Shown: positions 7,838 to 18,103 of the stretch, in pieces | Layout: every line of letters starts with the position of its first letter | How positions within the stretch are numbered: the first letter of the stretch is position 1 | Assembly: GCA_039923495.1 (NCBI GenBank) | Contig: JBDTCO010000042.1 | Location: 37,071 to 101,070 of the forward strand | DNA: 64,000 nucleotides | Direction: 5' to 3' | Source: JBDTCO01 sp039923495 | GTDB lineage: Bacteria > Myxococcota_A > Polyangia > Palsa-1104 | Notes under the pieces: generated by a model | Databases searched by the model: none | The model's input: only the letters and a program-made list of their open reading frames with translations | Told to the model about the DNA's origin: nothing | Made by a program: the position numbers and the translations under genes

Positions 7838-8707
7838 TTAGTTGTTCGGATCCTGCGGGGCGAACGAGACGTAGCCCGGCTGCACGTCACAGCCGAACGC
7901 CGCCGCGTAGGTGTTGGCGCCGCTGTCGGCCGTCGCGGTGATGTGGATCGTGGTGGGGGCGGTGAGGCCCGTCTTCGTGAAGCCGTGGATGCCGATCATC
8001 GAGTCCGCCTGCTTGACGAACGTGGGGGGCATCGTCATCGGATTGGTGTACCCGTACTGGTCGAAGCCCGTCTCGGCGACGGCGGTGGTCGACGGCGTGA
8101 GCTTCACGTACGGCGCCTGGAAGTGGTCATTCGAGCCGTACATGCAGACGCCCTGGGTGACGAGCGAGGCGATGTCGATCCCAGCGGCGGCGGCGACGCC
8201 GACCGGCGCGGAGTACGGGTTGCTCGTGCAGACGTGGGCGGGGATGCCGGGCAGCGCCGAGGTGCCGACGACTTCCATGTCCTGCGAGTACGTGTTGACG
8301 ACCTTCGTCGCGTCGAAGGCATCGGCGACGAGGTGGAGCTTCTTGCCCTGCTCCGCCTGGATCGTGTAGTTGCACATGTCGTCGGCCATGACCGTCGCGG
8401 TCATGCCGCCACCCTCGTACACGCCGTGGACGGGCGTGTTCTTGACGCAGCTCTTCCCGATGAGCTCCTGCGGGGTGGCGGTCGGGGTCATCTGGAGGTT
8501 GAAGGACAGCAGATCGATGTCGATCGTGAAGCCGCTGACCGCGGTCGTCAGTGGCGCAGTGGCCATGTCGCCCTTGTCGCCGCCGTCGTCCGTGACCACG
8601 TGGGCCATGTCGCCCTTGTCGGTGCTGCCGTCCGTCTTGTTGTTGCTGCTACCGCCGCAACCGATGAGTCCCACTGCCGCTGCTGCAAGAAGATGAGTCT
8701 TTTTCAC
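7838..8707 (-). CDS. lipoprotein of unknown function
   Basis: A 289-residue lipoprotein with N-terminus KKTHLLAAAAVGLIGCGG, lipobox cysteine at 17, then a Ser/Asn/Thr/Asp-rich linker in which KGDMA is repeated. The mature part contains several cysteines (GKSCVKN, DDMCNY, HVCTSN, QGVCMY, FGCDVQ), probably disulfide-bonded. No family is recognised. GTG 8707 is preceded by a perfect AGGAGG with 5-nt spacing, which fixes the start. A strong promoter lies about 130 bp upstream, and the beta-barrel gene follows directly. Exported next to cytochrome P460-like and NHL proteins. Confidence 0.9.
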   Translation of the reverse strand: MKKTHLLAAAAVGLIGCGGSSNNKTDGSTDKGDMAHVVTDDGGDKGDMATAPLTTAVSGFTIDIDLLSFNLQMTPTATPQELIGKSCVKNTPVHGVYEGGGMTATVMADDMCNYTIQAEQGKKLHLVADAFDATKVVNTYSQDMEVVGTSALPGIPAHVCTSNPYSAPVGVAAAAGIDIASLVTQGVCMYGSNDHFQAPYVKLTPSTTAVAETGFDQYGYTNPMTMPPTFVKQADSMIGIHGFTKTGLTAPTTIHITATADSGANTYAAAFGCDVQPGYVSFAPQDPNN

Positions 8708-8839
8708 GAATGCCTCCTAGATGTTGAAACCAAGTCAGGTCAAACCCATATGGGCTGCCTCAGAGACGAGCACGGGTGCTGCTGTCGCTGTCCCCTCGAC
8801 TCCACCTGGACGAGTGAAAAGGAGGGCACACGTGCGGAC

Positions 8840-8868
8840 ATCGTACGTCAGCTAAAATTCCGCGTCAA
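8840..8868 (-). promoter_or_regulatory. strong sigma-70-type promoter for the lipoprotein/beta-barrel pair
   Basis: Minus-strand TTGACG (8868-8863), 17-nt spacer, TACGAT (8845-8840). The predicted start near 8833 gives a 5' leader of about 125 nt before GTG 8707. The same two hexamers with the same spacing recur at 60067-60095. The rest of 8708-8950 holds only this leader and no gene. Confidence 0.65.
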
Positions 8869-8950
8869 TTTCGTAATCGCTATCCAATCCTTGGTCGTGT
8901 GCGTAGGAGTGCGCTCGTTCACTATTTCAATGCGCCGGCAGCAGCGCCGG

Positions 8951-9475
8951 TTACTGGCCCGGCGCAGGTGGTGCGGAGCACGTGAACGCGTAGCCGTAGT
9001 CGGTGCAGTCGGCGTGGCAGTTGATGCAGTTACGGTCGTCCTGCGTGACGACTTTTTTGTCCGCGAAGATACGCTGCCAGCGCCAGTCGTTCGTGAGCGG
9101 GGACGTGCCGTTGTCGAGCTTCACCATCACGGTCCACTGGATGATGTTGCCGCTGCAATCGGTGTCGTCGATATCGTACTCGGGCTTCACGACCACGGCG
9201 CCCGTCGGGAACGGCTCCATCCGGCCCGTGTACGGTATGTACGCGGCGTCGTCGGTGAAGACCGTGACGTTGTCGAGGTTGTGCTCGGTGCTGGAGCGAC
9301 ACGGACGCACCTGCTTGAACGTGGTCGCGTAGTCTGCGGGCAGCCCCGAGACGTACTTCGGAGCGCTGGGACCGCCGCAGCCGGGACTGCATACAACGCT
9401 GCATGCGACGCTGCATGCAATTACAAGCAGGCGTGGACAGAGCAACGAGATCTTCAATGGGCTCCCGGTATTCAC
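8951..9475 (-). CDS. cytochrome P460-like heme lipoprotein
   Basis: A 174-residue lipoprotein with a signal segment rich in short Ala-Cys-Ser-Val repeats and a lipobox near SPGCGG. The mature part matches the cytochrome P460 family: GAVVVKPEYD, a TVMVKLD strand, NDWRWQRIF and a single heme-attachment motif CINCH followed by ADCTDYGYAF. Family members are periplasmic heme proteins linked to hydroxylamine or NO oxidation, but homologues in heterotrophs have no assigned role. GTG 9475 overlaps the NHL gene stop as GTGA; an in-frame TTG seven codons later is an alternative. It is the last gene of the NHL operon. Confidence 0.86.
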   Translation of the reverse strand: MNTGSPLKISLLCPRLLVIACSVACSVVCSPGCGGPSAPKYVSGLPADYATTFKQVRPCRSSTEHNLDNVTVFTDDAAYIPYTGRMEPFPTGAVVVKPEYDIDDTDCSGNIIQWTVMVKLDNGTSPLTNDWRWQRIFADKKVVTQDDRNCINCHADCTDYGYAFTCSAPPAPGQ

Positions 9476-10860
9476 GGCAGGTTCACGACGCGCACGCGCT
9501 GGTTGTAGGAGTCGGTGATGTACAGCTTCTTGCCGCTCAGCTCGACGCCGTACGGGCGGTTGAGCCTGGCGAGGAGCGGGTCGCCCCCGTCGCCGCCGAA
9601 GCATACGTCGGTCGCCTTCACGCAGCCGGCCGTGCCATCCGTGGAGAAGCAGCTCCCGGTGCCGCCGCACATGCCGCCCGTGGTGCAGTCGCCGGCGACG
9701 CGCGAGATGGTCCCCGACGGATCGATCTTGCGGATGCAGTTGTTGAGCGTATCGGTGAAGTAGATGGTGTCGTCGTCGGCGATGGCGAGGTCAATGGGGT
9801 GGGCGAGCTGTGCCTTCGTCGCCGGGCCCCCATCGCCGCTGTACGCATTCTCGCCACCCGAGCCGGCGACCGTCTGCATGTTGCCGTTCACGTCGATCTT
9901 GCGGATGCGATTGCCGCCCGTGTCCGCGAAGATGAGCTCGCCTTGCTTGTTGAAGGCGAAGCGGCCCGCCGGATCGGCTGACTGACCGAACGGCTGGTTC
10001 ATGCGCGCCGAGAGCGCAGGGCCGCCGTCGCCGCTGTAGCCGGGCGTGCAGGGCCAGTTGCAGGCCTCGTCGCGCTTGGCCTGCGCGGCCTCGGGGCTCG
10101 TCGGATCGGTGCAGTACGTCGCCTTGTTCGAGCCCGGGCACTGGTAGAGCTCGGTGCCCATGGTGCACATGGTCGAGACCGTGTCGTACTGCTCCGTGAG
10201 GCATGTGCCGGCGAGCCGGTGGATGATGCCCGCCGAGTCGATGCTTCGGATCACCTGGTTGGCCTGGTCCATGATGACGAGGTCGCCGCTCGGCGCGCGC
10301 GCGATGCTGCTCGGCAGGTCGAGGTACGCGTCGGCAGCTGGGCCCTCGTCGCCGCTGTACTTCGTGCGCTTGCCGACGCCCGCGAAGTGCGTGTACGTCA
10401 TCGTCGAGAGCTCGACGCGGTTGATGCGGCTGTTGTGCCACGCAGCGAGGTAGAGGGAGCCGTCGGCGTCGAAGAACATGTTCGGCGTGTGGTTGAACTT
10501 CGCGTCGAGCGCGGGGCAGCTCGGTACACCCACGTCGGGGCTGTCGCCGAGGAAGCCGACGCCGACGACGGTGCTGATCGTGCCCTTCGGGTCGATCTCG
10601 CGGATGAGGTAGTTGTTGAAGTCGAGCACCCACAGGTTGCCGTTGGGCGCGATGACCGAGTCCTGTGGCGTGTAGAGCGACGCCTTCGTGGCCGGGCCGT
10701 TGTCACCGGCGAGCAGCGCCTGGCCATCCCCGGCGATGGTGCAGATGGTGTTGGGTGCGTTCGGATCGCAGCTTATGCCGTGCTTCCCGTTCGCGCAGCC
10801 CGTGCCAAGGAGAGATGCTGCGAACGCAGTGACGAGCGTGGCGGTCGAGAGCTTGTTCAT
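9472..10860 (-). CDS. NHL-repeat (beta-propeller) lipoprotein 3
   Basis: A 462-residue lipoprotein (STATLVTAFAASLLGTGC, lipobox Cys22). NHL repeats form a beta-propeller and recur as IAxDGxxxxxDTxNNRIRKID-type units with GDGGPA turns, e.g. YSGDGGPATKAQLAHP. A Cys-rich insertion lies between blades (about residues 215-265). NHL propellers bind proteins, ligands or sugars; no catalytic residues are evident. ATG 10860 overlaps the previous stop as ATGA. It is the third of three tandem paralogues, and the P460-like gene follows by GTGA overlap. Confidence 0.92.
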   Translation of the reverse strand: MNKLSTATLVTAFAASLLGTGCANGKHGISCDPNAPNTICTIAGDGQALLAGDNGPATKASLYTPQDSVIAPNGNLWVLDFNNYLIREIDPKGTISTVVGVGFLGDSPDVGVPSCPALDAKFNHTPNMFFDADGSLYLAAWHNSRINRVELSTMTYTHFAGVGKRTKYSGDEGPAADAYLDLPSSIARAPSGDLVIMDQANQVIRSIDSAGIIHRLAGTCLTEQYDTVSTMCTMGTELYQCPGSNKATYCTDPTSPEAAQAKRDEACNWPCTPGYSGDGGPALSARMNQPFGQSADPAGRFAFNKQGELIFADTGGNRIRKIDVNGNMQTVAGSGGENAYSGDGGPATKAQLAHPIDLAIADDDTIYFTDTLNNCIRKIDPSGTISRVAGDCTTGGMCGGTGSCFSTDGTAGCVKATDVCFGGDGGDPLLARLNRPYGVELSGKKLYITDSYNQRVRVVNLP

Positions 10861-12065
10861 TTGGTCCATTCCGAGGCGACGCGCACGATACGGTGGTTTC
10901 CCGTATCGGCGACGTAGAGGTTGTTCAGGGCATCGAACGCGATGCCCCACGGCTGGTTGAGCTGGATGTCGAGCGCCTGGTGGTGCGTACCGCTCTCGAT
11001 GCACGTGCGGCCCGAGCACTGCCCCGTGCCAACGACCGTGGTGAGCACGCCGGTGGTGATGTCGAGCGCGTCGATGATGTTGGCGTCGCGCTCCGCCATG
11101 AAGAGGCGGCCATCGGGGCCCCACTCGAGATCGAGCGGCGAGTGGAGCGCCACGGTGAACGTGCAGCCCGACGGACCCGCGAGACAGGAGATCTGCTTGG
11201 TGTCGAGATCGATGACGCGGATGCGCTGGTTGGTGCCGTCCGAGAAGTAGAGCTTGTGACCCTGGATCGCGAGCGCGCCGGACGGGTTCGGCGTGTCGTT
11301 CTCGTTGTACTCCCAGCCGACGGTTGCATCGACCGCGGGGCCGCCGTCGCCGGAGTACGACTCCGTGCCGTTTCCGGCGATGGTGGTGATGGTGCGATCG
11401 GCGTCGATGTCGATCATGCGGAGGCGCTCGTTGCGCTGGTCGATGAGGTAGATGCGGCCCGCGTCGTCGAGGACGATCGACTTCGGCAGGTTCATGAGCG
11501 CGTTGGCCGCGGGGCCCCCGTCGCCCGCGAAGCCGTACGTGCCACCGGCGAGCACCTTGTCGAGGCCCTTCGTCGGGTCGACGACCCGGATCTTGTTGTC
11601 GTGCCACGCGGCCAGGATGAACGTGCCATCGGCGGCGAAGCGCACGTCGGTGGGGTGGTTGAGCGCGACGATCTGCGGGTTGCAGCCCGGCGCCGTCTTG
11701 TACGGCATCTCGTCGGACGGGTTGGGCGGACCGTCGCCCTCGTAGTCGGTGCCAATGAACGTCGTGAAGATGCCGTCCTTCTCGACGCGACGGACGCGGT
11801 GGTTGTTCCAGTCGGAGACGTACGCGCGTCCATCCGAAGCGAAGGTGAGGTCGGCCGGGAAGTAGAGCGGCGTGTCGACGAGCGGGTTGCCATCGCCGAT
11901 GCCGTAGCCCGCGGCCCCCTTCGCGTTGGCCCACGAGCACGCCTCACCGGGCGTGTTCGTGCAGTCGCCACCGGAGTTGTCGGCCGCGTTGAAGGCGCTA
12001 CGGGACGCGCACCCAACCGGGAGCAGCAGGGCTGCGAGACCGGCACCAGCGACGAGCTTGTTCAT
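10857..12065 (-). CDS. NHL-repeat (beta-propeller) lipoprotein 2
   Basis: A 402-residue lipoprotein (NKLVAGAGLAALLLPVGC, Cys19). At least five NHL-like units follow, with the signatures YVSDWNNHRVRRV, GDGGPAANALMNLP, YLIDQRNERLRMID and YVADTGNHRIVRV. It is a paralogue of its two neighbours and is coupled to the downstream one by ATGA. A 63-bp gap separates it from the upstream NHL gene and holds no obvious promoter, so I infer one operon. Ligand and partner are unknown. Confidence 0.92.
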   Translation of the reverse strand: MNKLVAGAGLAALLLPVGCASRSAFNAADNSGGDCTNTPGEACSWANAKGAAGYGIGDGNPLVDTPLYFPADLTFASDGRAYVSDWNNHRVRRVEKDGIFTTFIGTDYEGDGPPNPSDEMPYKTAPGCNPQIVALNHPTDVRFAADGTFILAAWHDNKIRVVDPTKGLDKVLAGGTYGFAGDGGPAANALMNLPKSIVLDDAGRIYLIDQRNERLRMIDIDADRTITTIAGNGTESYSGDGGPAVDATVGWEYNENDTPNPSGALAIQGHKLYFSDGTNQRIRVIDLDTKQISCLAGPSGCTFTVALHSPLDLEWGPDGRLFMAERDANIIDALDITTGVLTTVVGTGQCSGRTCIESGTHHQALDIQLNQPWGIAFDALNNLYVADTGNHRIVRVASEWTK

Positions 12066-12128
12066 GGACGCATCCTTTTGTCGTTCGTTTGGGTTGTCGT
12101 TCGTTTGTCGTTCGCAGAAGCCATGGGT

Positions 12129-13292
12129 TTATCGGAGCCTCACGGAGCGCGCCACGTTCGCGAGCTGGTCGGCAATGTAGAGCGTGCCGTCCGTGATCGA
12201 CAGGCGCGCGGGGTGATTGAGCTTCGCCTCGAGCGCGGGACCGTTGTCGCCGAACAGGCCGCTCGCGCCGGTGCCCGCGTAGGTGTCGATGACCTCCGAG
12301 GTGGGATCGACGCGACGGATGCGCGAGTTGAACGTGTCGGACACGTATATGGCGCCATCGCTGTCGACCGCGATGCCGCCCGGCTGGAAGAGCTGCGCCT
12401 GCAAGCACGGCCCGCCATCGCCGGAGAAGCCGCCGGTGAAGCCATCGGGGTGCGTGCCGACGACGGTGGAGATGATGCCGCTCGTCATGTCGATCTTGCG
12501 GATGACCTGGTTGGCGGTGTCGGCGACGAGGAGGTTGCCCTCGACGTCGATCGCGAGCGCGCCGGGCGTGTCGAGGTGTGCCTTCACGGCCGGGCCGCCA
12601 TCGCCGTCGAACGCCGGCTTGCCGTCGCCCGCGAGCGTGGAGACGGTGCCGTCCACGTCGATCATGCGGATCTGGTTTGCGCCGTCGTCGGCGAGGAACA
12701 CGCGGCCCTTTTTGTCGACGGCGATGGCGTCGAGCTCGCAGAAGCCGGCCTCGAGCGCCGGCCCCCCGTCACCGGTGCCGTAGCAGATGTGCGAGCCGTC
12801 GGGGAGATCGCCGACGCCATCTGCGCCCCTGCCGGCGACGAGGTGCATGCGCTGGTCGAGGCCGATCTCGTAGAGCTTCGGATCGTGCCAGGCGACGATG
12901 ATGTTGCGACCGTCGGCGCGGAACGCGAAGTCGATGGGATCGAGGATGCCCGTCGCGGTGGCGAGCGCGCCATCGATGGAGCCGACGTGCAGACCATTGC
13001 CTGCAACGATGCGCATCGTGCCGTCCTTCTCCACGACGCGCAGGTAGTAGTTGTTGAGGTCCATGACGTACACGAGCCCGTCGGGACCGACGCGCACGGA
13101 TGATGGCAGGTAGAGCGGCGTCTTGATGGCCGGCAGGTTGTCGTCCCCGAGGCCGCGCGCGCCATCGCCGGCGACGCGGCACATCTCGCCGACGCCATCG
13201 CACGTGGTGCCGCTGCTGCAGCCCGTCCCTGCGAACAGGGACAGGGAGAGCGCTGCCACTGCGGCCATCGACAGCGAGGAATGTAGGCGCAT
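12129..13292 (-). CDS. NHL-repeat (beta-propeller) lipoprotein 1
   Basis: A 387-residue lipoprotein (lipobox LFAGTGCSS, Cys25) with NHL units including YVMDLNNYYLRVVEKDG, FLADDGANQIRMID, LVADTANQVIRKID, YVSDTFNSRIRRVD and YIADQLANVARSV. ATG 13292 is chosen because it begins a classic lipoprotein signal and has an AGGTG Shine-Dalgarno site 5 nt upstream. The frame is open 59 codons further upstream, but that part is not protein-like. It is the first gene of the left-going operon from the divergent region. Confidence 0.92.
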   Translation of the reverse strand: MRLHSSLSMAAVAALSLSLFAGTGCSSGTTCDGVGEMCRVAGDGARGLGDDNLPAIKTPLYLPSSVRVGPDGLVYVMDLNNYYLRVVEKDGTMRIVAGNGLHVGSIDGALATATGILDPIDFAFRADGRNIIVAWHDPKLYEIGLDQRMHLVAGRGADGVGDLPDGSHICYGTGDGGPALEAGFCELDAIAVDKKGRVFLADDGANQIRMIDVDGTVSTLAGDGKPAFDGDGGPAVKAHLDTPGALAIDVEGNLLVADTANQVIRKIDMTSGIISTVVGTHPDGFTGGFSGDGGPCLQAQLFQPGGIAVDSDGAIYVSDTFNSRIRRVDPTSEVIDTYAGTGASGLFGDNGPALEAKLNHPARLSITDGTLYIADQLANVARSVRLR

Positions 13293-13745
13293 GGACACCT
13301 CTTCATACTGCGTGTCGTACCGCTCGTGCTGCGAGCGCGCAGCGCAATGAACTGTGTTCACCGTTACACGCGTAACGAGGTCGGTCAAGGACTCGTTCCC
13401 GTCGGAGACGGGGCCAGTCGAGATATGTCCGACACGTCGGTTATGCGCATTCCCTGGGCGCATGCCCATGCGCCAGGCCCATGCGCCAGGCCCATGCGAA
13501 GGTAGCTACGAAGGCGCGGCACGGCTGGACTGCATCGTCACGCAAGCGCGGTGCCGACCGATGCACGGGGCATGGAGAGGTCACTGCACATACGGAGACA
13601 CGCGAAACCCGGAACGGCTCACGCGATCACGGCGAAGGTCGGCCGGCTCGGATCGCGACACGTACGTCACATGGGTATGCAAAGCGAGGGTGTGAAGATT
13701 TACCGCATCGACGAACCCACGCAGCGTGGCCACACTCACCTCGCG
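13293..13745. promoter_or_regulatory. divergent control region between the NHL/P460 and MbnP/MbnH operons
   Basis: A 453-bp stretch with no convincing gene. It contains an inverted repeat CGTTAC-ACGC-GTAACG (13362-13377), which could be an operator, and it overlaps a weak minus-strand promoter candidate, TTGACC (13388-13383) with a 16-nt spacer to TAACGG (13366-13361). A 13-bp direct repeat lies further right (separate entry). I could not identify a plus-strand promoter with confidence. Confidence 0.4.
13465..13498. repeat. 13-bp tandem repeat, 2.6 copies
   Basis: The unit CCCATGCGCCAGG occurs at 13465-13477 and 13478-13490, with a partial third copy at 13491-13498. Immediately to the left, CCTGGGCGCATG can fold back on CATGCGCCAGG with one bulged base. 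Being between divergent operons, it may bind a regulator. Confidence 0.6.
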
Positions 13746-14126
13746 ATGAAGTCGTCACGTGAGCTCGGGGTGGCATTCGTGTTGCTGGCGGTGTTGTTGC
13801 CCGCGTGCCGCGGACAGTCGATGGCCATCGTCGGTGACATGATGTGCCCGAGCGACAGCACGAGCTGCGCGGGTGCCGCACCGAGCTACGCTTCCGACGT
13901 GGCGCCGCTCATCGAGAGCAACTGCAGCGGGTGCCACATGGCGGGCGGCAGCGCAGCGGATCGACCGCTCACGTCGTACGACGCGTTGTTCAAGCTCAAG
14001 GGCTCCGCGTTCACCGCGGTGTATGGGTGTGTGATGCCGCCTGCCGACGACGCCGTCGATCAGCTCACGCCCGACCAGCGCACGACCCTCATCCAGTGGC
14101 TCGCGTGCGGCGCGCCCAACAACTGA
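13746..14126 (+). CDS. mono-heme cytochrome c-like lipoprotein
   Basis: A 126-residue lipoprotein: signal SRELGVAFVLLAVLLPAC with lipobox Cys21, then a small cytochrome c-like domain. Heme motif CSGCH is at residues 60-64 and the methionine in VMPPADD is a likely axial ligand. The arrangement VAPLIESNCSGCHMAGG ... TLIQWLACGAP resembles c-type domains fused to or paired with MbnP and DUF1592-type proteins. It is the first gene of the rightward operon, two codons before the MbnP gene, and could pass electrons to or from the di-heme MbnH. ATG 13746 was chosen for the signal peptide; upstream in-frame starts add a non-signal tail. Confidence 0.85.
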   Translation: MKSSRELGVAFVLLAVLLPACRGQSMAIVGDMMCPSDSTSCAGAAPSYASDVAPLIESNCSGCHMAGGSAADRPLTSYDALFKLKGSAFTAVYGCVMPPADDAVDQLTPDQRTTLIQWLACGAPNN

Positions 14127-14139
14127 CGTGGAGCCCCGT

Positions 14140-16105
<1,966 letters not shown>

Positions 16106-16109
<4 letters not shown>

Positions 16110-17311
16110 AGCGCGTCCTGGCTGCGCTCGCGCTCGCGGGTTGTGCGCATGCGCCGGTCGTGCGGCCTGTCGATCGGCTCGAGCTGCCGGTGGTGAGCGT
16201 CGAGACGCCTTCTGCCGGCTCGATCCAGCACGCCGCCGAGCTCGAGGTGCGCGGCACGCTGCACACCGGTGACGGGCGCGGCTGGGTCTGGGTCGACGGC
16301 ACCCAGGCCGAGGTCCACGACGGCACGTGGGTCGCGCACCGTGTGCCGCTCCACGAGGGCTCGATCGAGCTCGGCGTCGTGCTCACGGATTCCGCGGGGA
16401 CGAAGGTGCGCGTGAACGTCCCGCTCGTCGTCGAGACGCACGACCGGCCGTTCTCGGATCACCTGTGCGTGGGCGAGACGTGCCTGCGCTACGAGACGCG
16501 TGGCGTGCCGGTGCGCGACGCGGCGGGGATCATCACGAACGCCGTCGTCGTCGTCAGTGCGTACGGCTTCGGTGAGAAGCTCGACGCGCTGTGGCCAGAG
16601 CTCGTCGGACCGGGGCGCGCGCTCGACTCGCGGACCCGCTACGTCATCGGTGTGGCATCGGACGCGGGCGTGCCGGTGGAGACGCTGATGGCGTCGCTCG
16701 CGCTCGCAAAGACGACGCCGCTCGTCGGTGCCTCGACGTATGGCGCGGAGGCGGTGCTGCGCCTCGTGGCGCGATCGCCGGCGTGGGTGGGCCCCGTGGT
16801 GATCTGTGGCGGTCACGACCGACCGTGGGACGAGCCGCTCGTGCGCGCGGTCCGGCAGGCGCTCGATGGACCGGACGCATGGCGGCGTGTCGTCTCGCTC
16901 ATGGTGCCCGCGAGCTACACGCCGCACTACCTCGCCGACGTCAGGCACGCATCGGAGCATGGGCTCGTCGACGAAGCGCGCGTGCAGGGTCTCGAGAAGG
17001 CGTTGATCGAGCGGCAGCTCGCGCGACCCGCGTCGATCGCCGCCTTGCGGGAGAGGCTCGATCGCGCGCAGGCGCTCAGCAAGGCGCCGCTCCTGTTCTC
17101 GGGGCTTGCGGGGCGCCGCGTGACGCTCGTCGTGAACACGCAGGACCGGCTCGTCGCGCTCCTGCGGGTGCGTGCGCTCGGTGATCGCCTGCGTGCTGCC
17201 GGTGCAACGGTGAAGTTCGTCCCCTTCGACGATGAGCTCGGGCACAGCGCCTACTTCCGTCATGCGCCGCCTGCGCTGGAGCAGGCGCTCATCGAGCTGG
17301 TGAAGCCGTGA
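16106..17311 (+). CDS. alpha/beta hydrolase-like lipoprotein, MetX-related
   Basis: A 401-residue exported protein with the short lipoprotein signal KRVLAALALAGC. After an Ig-like N-terminal part (about 30-115) comes an alpha/beta hydrolase-like domain. GPGRALDSRTRYVIGV resembles homoserine O-acetyltransferase-type sequences, and GHSAYF near the C-terminus supplies a histidine. The nucleophile elbow is poor: ASTYGAEAVL aligns where GxSxG is expected, giving a Ser-Thr-Tyr-Gly elbow. Activity is uncertain. GTG 16106 overlaps the MbnH stop as GTGA, and the gene is coupled to the DUF547 gene in the same way. Confidence 0.82.
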
Positions 17312-18087
17312 GATGGGTGGTTGTCCTGCTGCTGGTGACGGGATCGGCGTTCGCCGACGAGCTGCCCGCCTGTCGTGCGCTCTACAAGGCCGTCGTGTTC
17401 GATGGCGCCGTCGACTACGAGAAGCTCGCCGCGCACCCACGAAAGGCCGAGTGCGCCAAGGCGCTCGCCGACGCGCGGCCCGAGGAGCACGGCGCCGCGG
17501 CGCTCGCGTTCTGGGTCGACGCCTACAACCTGCTCTCGCTGCTCGCGATCGCCGACGAGCCCGAGCGCTGGAGCGTGCGGGAGGATGGTGGCGCGCTGTT
17601 CCGTACACGCATGTTCTCGGTGGCCGGACGCACGCTCACGCTCGATCAGGTCGAGAAAGATCAGATTGGCCGCCTCACGCACGATCCACGCGTCGAGTTC
17701 CTGCTGTCGTGCGGCTCGCGCTCGTGCGGCCTCTTGGCCCCCGATGTCATGGCAAAGGTCACCGGCTCACCCGAGGCCGACCCCGACATCCAGAAGAGCC
17801 TCGACGCCGGCATGGTCGATGGCATGCGCCGCTGGTTCGCTCGCGCCGACAACCTGCGCGTCCGCCGCGACAACGGCACCGTCGAGGTCGGTCAGCTCCT
17901 CCAGCTCGACTGGCACGGCAGCGACTTCGAGCGCGCGGGCATCACCCTCGTGAGGCTCGTCGCCGAGGCCCTCGACCAGAAGGATCCCCAGGCTGCGAAG
18001 GACCTTCGCACAGGCAAGCTCCGCCTCGCCATCCACCCCTACGACTGGCGCACCAACCGCGTCCGCCGGACCTTCATCCTCCCCTGA
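17308..18087 (+). CDS. DUF547 domain protein, exported
   Basis: A 259-residue protein with signal WVVVLLLVTGSAFAD (cleavage near residue 16) and a DUF547 domain. It shows DGAVDYEKL, FWVDAYNLLSLL, HDPRVEFLLSCGSRSCG and the C-terminal YDWRTN. The conserved Cys pair and Asp/His residues suggest a cysteine-dependent enzyme, but DUF547 function is not established. It is the last gene of the MbnP/MbnH operon. Start GTG 17308 overlaps the upstream stop. Confidence 0.9.
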   Translation: MRWVVVLLLVTGSAFADELPACRALYKAVVFDGAVDYEKLAAHPRKAECAKALADARPEEHGAAALAFWVDAYNLLSLLAIADEPERWSVREDGGALFRTRMFSVAGRTLTLDQVEKDQIGRLTHDPRVEFLLSCGSRSCGLLAPDVMAKVTGSPEADPDIQKSLDAGMVDGMRRWFARADNLRVRRDNGTVEVGQLLQLDWHGSDFERAGITLVRLVAEALDQKDPQAAKDLRTGKLRLAIHPYDWRTNRVRRTFILP

Positions 18088-18103
18088 GCCGCGTCCCGTC
18101 AGG
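18083..18103. terminator. short hairpin across the convergent stop codons
   Basis: CCTGA (18083-18087) pairs with TCAGG (18099-18103), so the two convergent stop codons form the stem. It is weak (5 bp plus imperfect inner pairs) and has no T-tract on either strand. Confidence 0.35.

Noticed and set aside
9472..11940. 822-residue minus-strand ORF extending the NHL gene upstream
   Set aside because: The extra N-terminus is in a wrong frame of the previous NHL gene. The lipoprotein start at 10860 with ATGA coupling explains the gene.
10893..13103. 736-residue plus-strand ORF opposite the NHL genes
   Set aside because: It is an Arg/Val/Ala-rich antisense shadow of GC-rich genes with no domain or signal.
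13293..13745. Short plus-strand ORFs in the divergent region (e.g. 13354-13695)
   Set aside because: Composition is not protein-like; the region contains repeats and operator-like sequence instead.
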